64,000 bases of DNA from the NCBI GenBank assembly GCA_037976565.1, contig CP137672.1, positions 27,616,877 through 27,680,876 of the forward strand, in the 5' to 3' direction. Within the stretch, counting starts at the first letter, position 1; the number at the start of each line of letters is the position of its first letter. The position numbers were made by a program, and so were the translations under genes. Below are positions 62,673 to 64,000 of this stretch, in pieces. The notes under the pieces were generated by a model. That model was not told where the DNA came from. It did no database searches and saw only the letters and a program-made list of their open reading frames with translations. The stretch is from Mesocentrotus franciscanus. Its lineage: Eukaryota > Echinodermata > Echinoidea > Camarodonta > Strongylocentrotidae.

Positions 62673-64000
62673 AATTCTATTTGCCTTTACATTCCAAAAG
62701 GATTAATCTAAAAAGCAACAGGAATTCTTATATGCTACCTCTCGTATATGTCCTAGTATATTCTATGACATACACTTCTTTTTAAACTCGTGATATATTT
62801 GTCTTTGGTGGATAATTTTAGAAGATAAAATAATTATGCAATTCGTTACTGACCTAAAAGTGCCATTTGAAGTAAATGCACCTTGATTATGAAAATTTGA
62901 TAGATTTTCTTGGATTTATGATGGTAAAGAAAAAAAAATAGTTAGACATTCTTGAAATGAAATTATTGATTGTGTTTATTGTGTTTGTTGGAACAAGACA
63001 CTTATGTTATATATATATATTATATAGGTTTAAACTGTTAAACATAGATATTTATGTTTGGTATAGAGAATTACAAAAATATGCATGACAGATAGGCTGT
63101 ATTGAGGCATTTGTGACTGTTTTTAGTGTGATGAAATTAAATGACATATGATAATGTAGGTTTACTGCACAGGAAAGATATATGCTAAATATGTAGTCCT
63201 CACAAACAAATCATAATTTAATCCCCCAACAAAAAAGACCATGCATTTCTTGGAAATACCTTGGTAGATACATGTAGGTATATAATTGAAAGAGGAGGCA
63301 TGTACATTATATGTATTCATAAGCATGCCTCATTTGATTAATTTTTCCCCTTTTTGAGGTACTTGGGGGGGGGATGGAGAGGTTGGGGTCAACCATCCTA
63401 ATTCCTCTTTGGCAACACCAATGACAAATTTAGATATTGAATATGATTCATTCTAGAAAGAAAAAAAAAAGAAAGGATTTCTTGTTTTAAAGACGCATTT
63501 CTATTTCAGGGAAAAAAGATAGACAATGATTATAGTCGAAATCATGGAGAGAAAAATATGTTTTTTTTTTAATAGTGGAAGTTGGAAGGACTTTGATAAG
63601 GATTCGACGATAAGAATGGCATAGTTTGCTGCAGCCCAATATTGCACCCAAATTGCCTGATGTTTTAATTATCAAATGTATTTATTATTGTTTGATGTAC
63701 GATACCTTGTCATTCCTTTTATTTTTTGTTTGCTGAAGACTGCTAATATTAATACATATAGTATTATTATCTGAACAGAGGGGATTTCACAAAATACTAC
63801 TCTCTTTTGTGTCTCATACTTCAGGCTTAACTTTTACTTGAAAGCTCCCTACAAATCATTGCCAATTTGATGATAATCAGATTTAAGTATATAGCACTAA
63901 AGACTCTTTTTTACATGTTTCATGTGTACAGTCATAGAATACACTACTTTGAATTTATATGCAGATGTTTGGAGTACACCATGAAGATAACAAATTAAAG
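62673..64000. other. AT-rich intergenic DNA to window end
   Basis: No coding, RNA gene or repeat that I can name. It has a small AT microsatellite near 63010 and G and A runs near 63366 and 63460. Confidence 0.45.

Overview
This window is nuclear DNA from an animal. The genes are split by many GT-AG introns, intergenic DNA is AT-rich, and short non-autonomous transposons, tRNA-derived SINEs and decayed LINE ends are dense. The repeat style (palindromic MITEs beginning with a 'GGGCCCTGTTTCAT'-like end, tRNA-like SINEs, runs of ACATGT) and the gene types suggest an echinoderm, most likely a sea urchin. That assignment is inference from memory, not a database result.

Three protein-coding genes can be reconstructed exon by exon with consistent reading phase. 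(1) Plus strand, about 2.2-22.4 kb: a 16-exon gene encoding an RRM domain, an F-box and a long array of cysteine-containing leucine-rich repeats with an acidic tail (780 aa from the ATG at 3106). A candidate upstream exon at 2184-2309 would add an N-terminal membrane anchor (834 aa). This looks like the substrate receptor of an SCF ubiquitin ligase that also carries an RNA-binding fold. (2) Minus strand, 32.9-26.0 kb: a four-exon gene for a 485-aa protein I do not recognise, with a beta-rich N-terminal domain, a polar linker and a helical C-terminal half. (3) Plus strand, 36.5-60.3 kb: a seven-exon PP2C-family phosphatase of the PPM1E/PPM1F (POPX) type, 660 aa, with a complete set of metal ligands and a 12-kb first intron. 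Genes 1 and 2 converge; genes 2 and 3 are head to head about 3.6 kb apart.

The rest is repeat-rich. 0.5-1.6 kb holds a degenerate GGGCAC minisatellite that returns in both orientations at 33.9-36.0 kb. 4.1-6.8 kb is an element with terminal inverted repeats whose core is a giant palindrome of about four plus four 150-bp units. 7-9 kb has a TTAA-flanked element split by a TA-flanked one. 11.7-14.8 kb has SINEs, a MITE inside a SINE, and tandem repeats loaded with AGGTCA half-sites. 27.4-27.9 kb is an unexplained GC-rich island with two promoter-like tandem repeats. 28.5-29.9 kb is an element with a perfect 8-bp target duplication. 37-56 kb is rich in ACATGT runs, with a LINE remnant at 39-40 kb and strong foldback structures at 48.2 and 56.4-57.2 kb. 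I see no CRISPR array and no convincing functional tRNA or rRNA gene.

The most interesting biology is the RRM/F-box/LRR gene with its possible membrane anchor, then the unrecognised minus-strand gene. Everything was read by eye. Exon boundaries rest on GT-AG sites plus phase continuity; repeat limits are approximate to a few bases.
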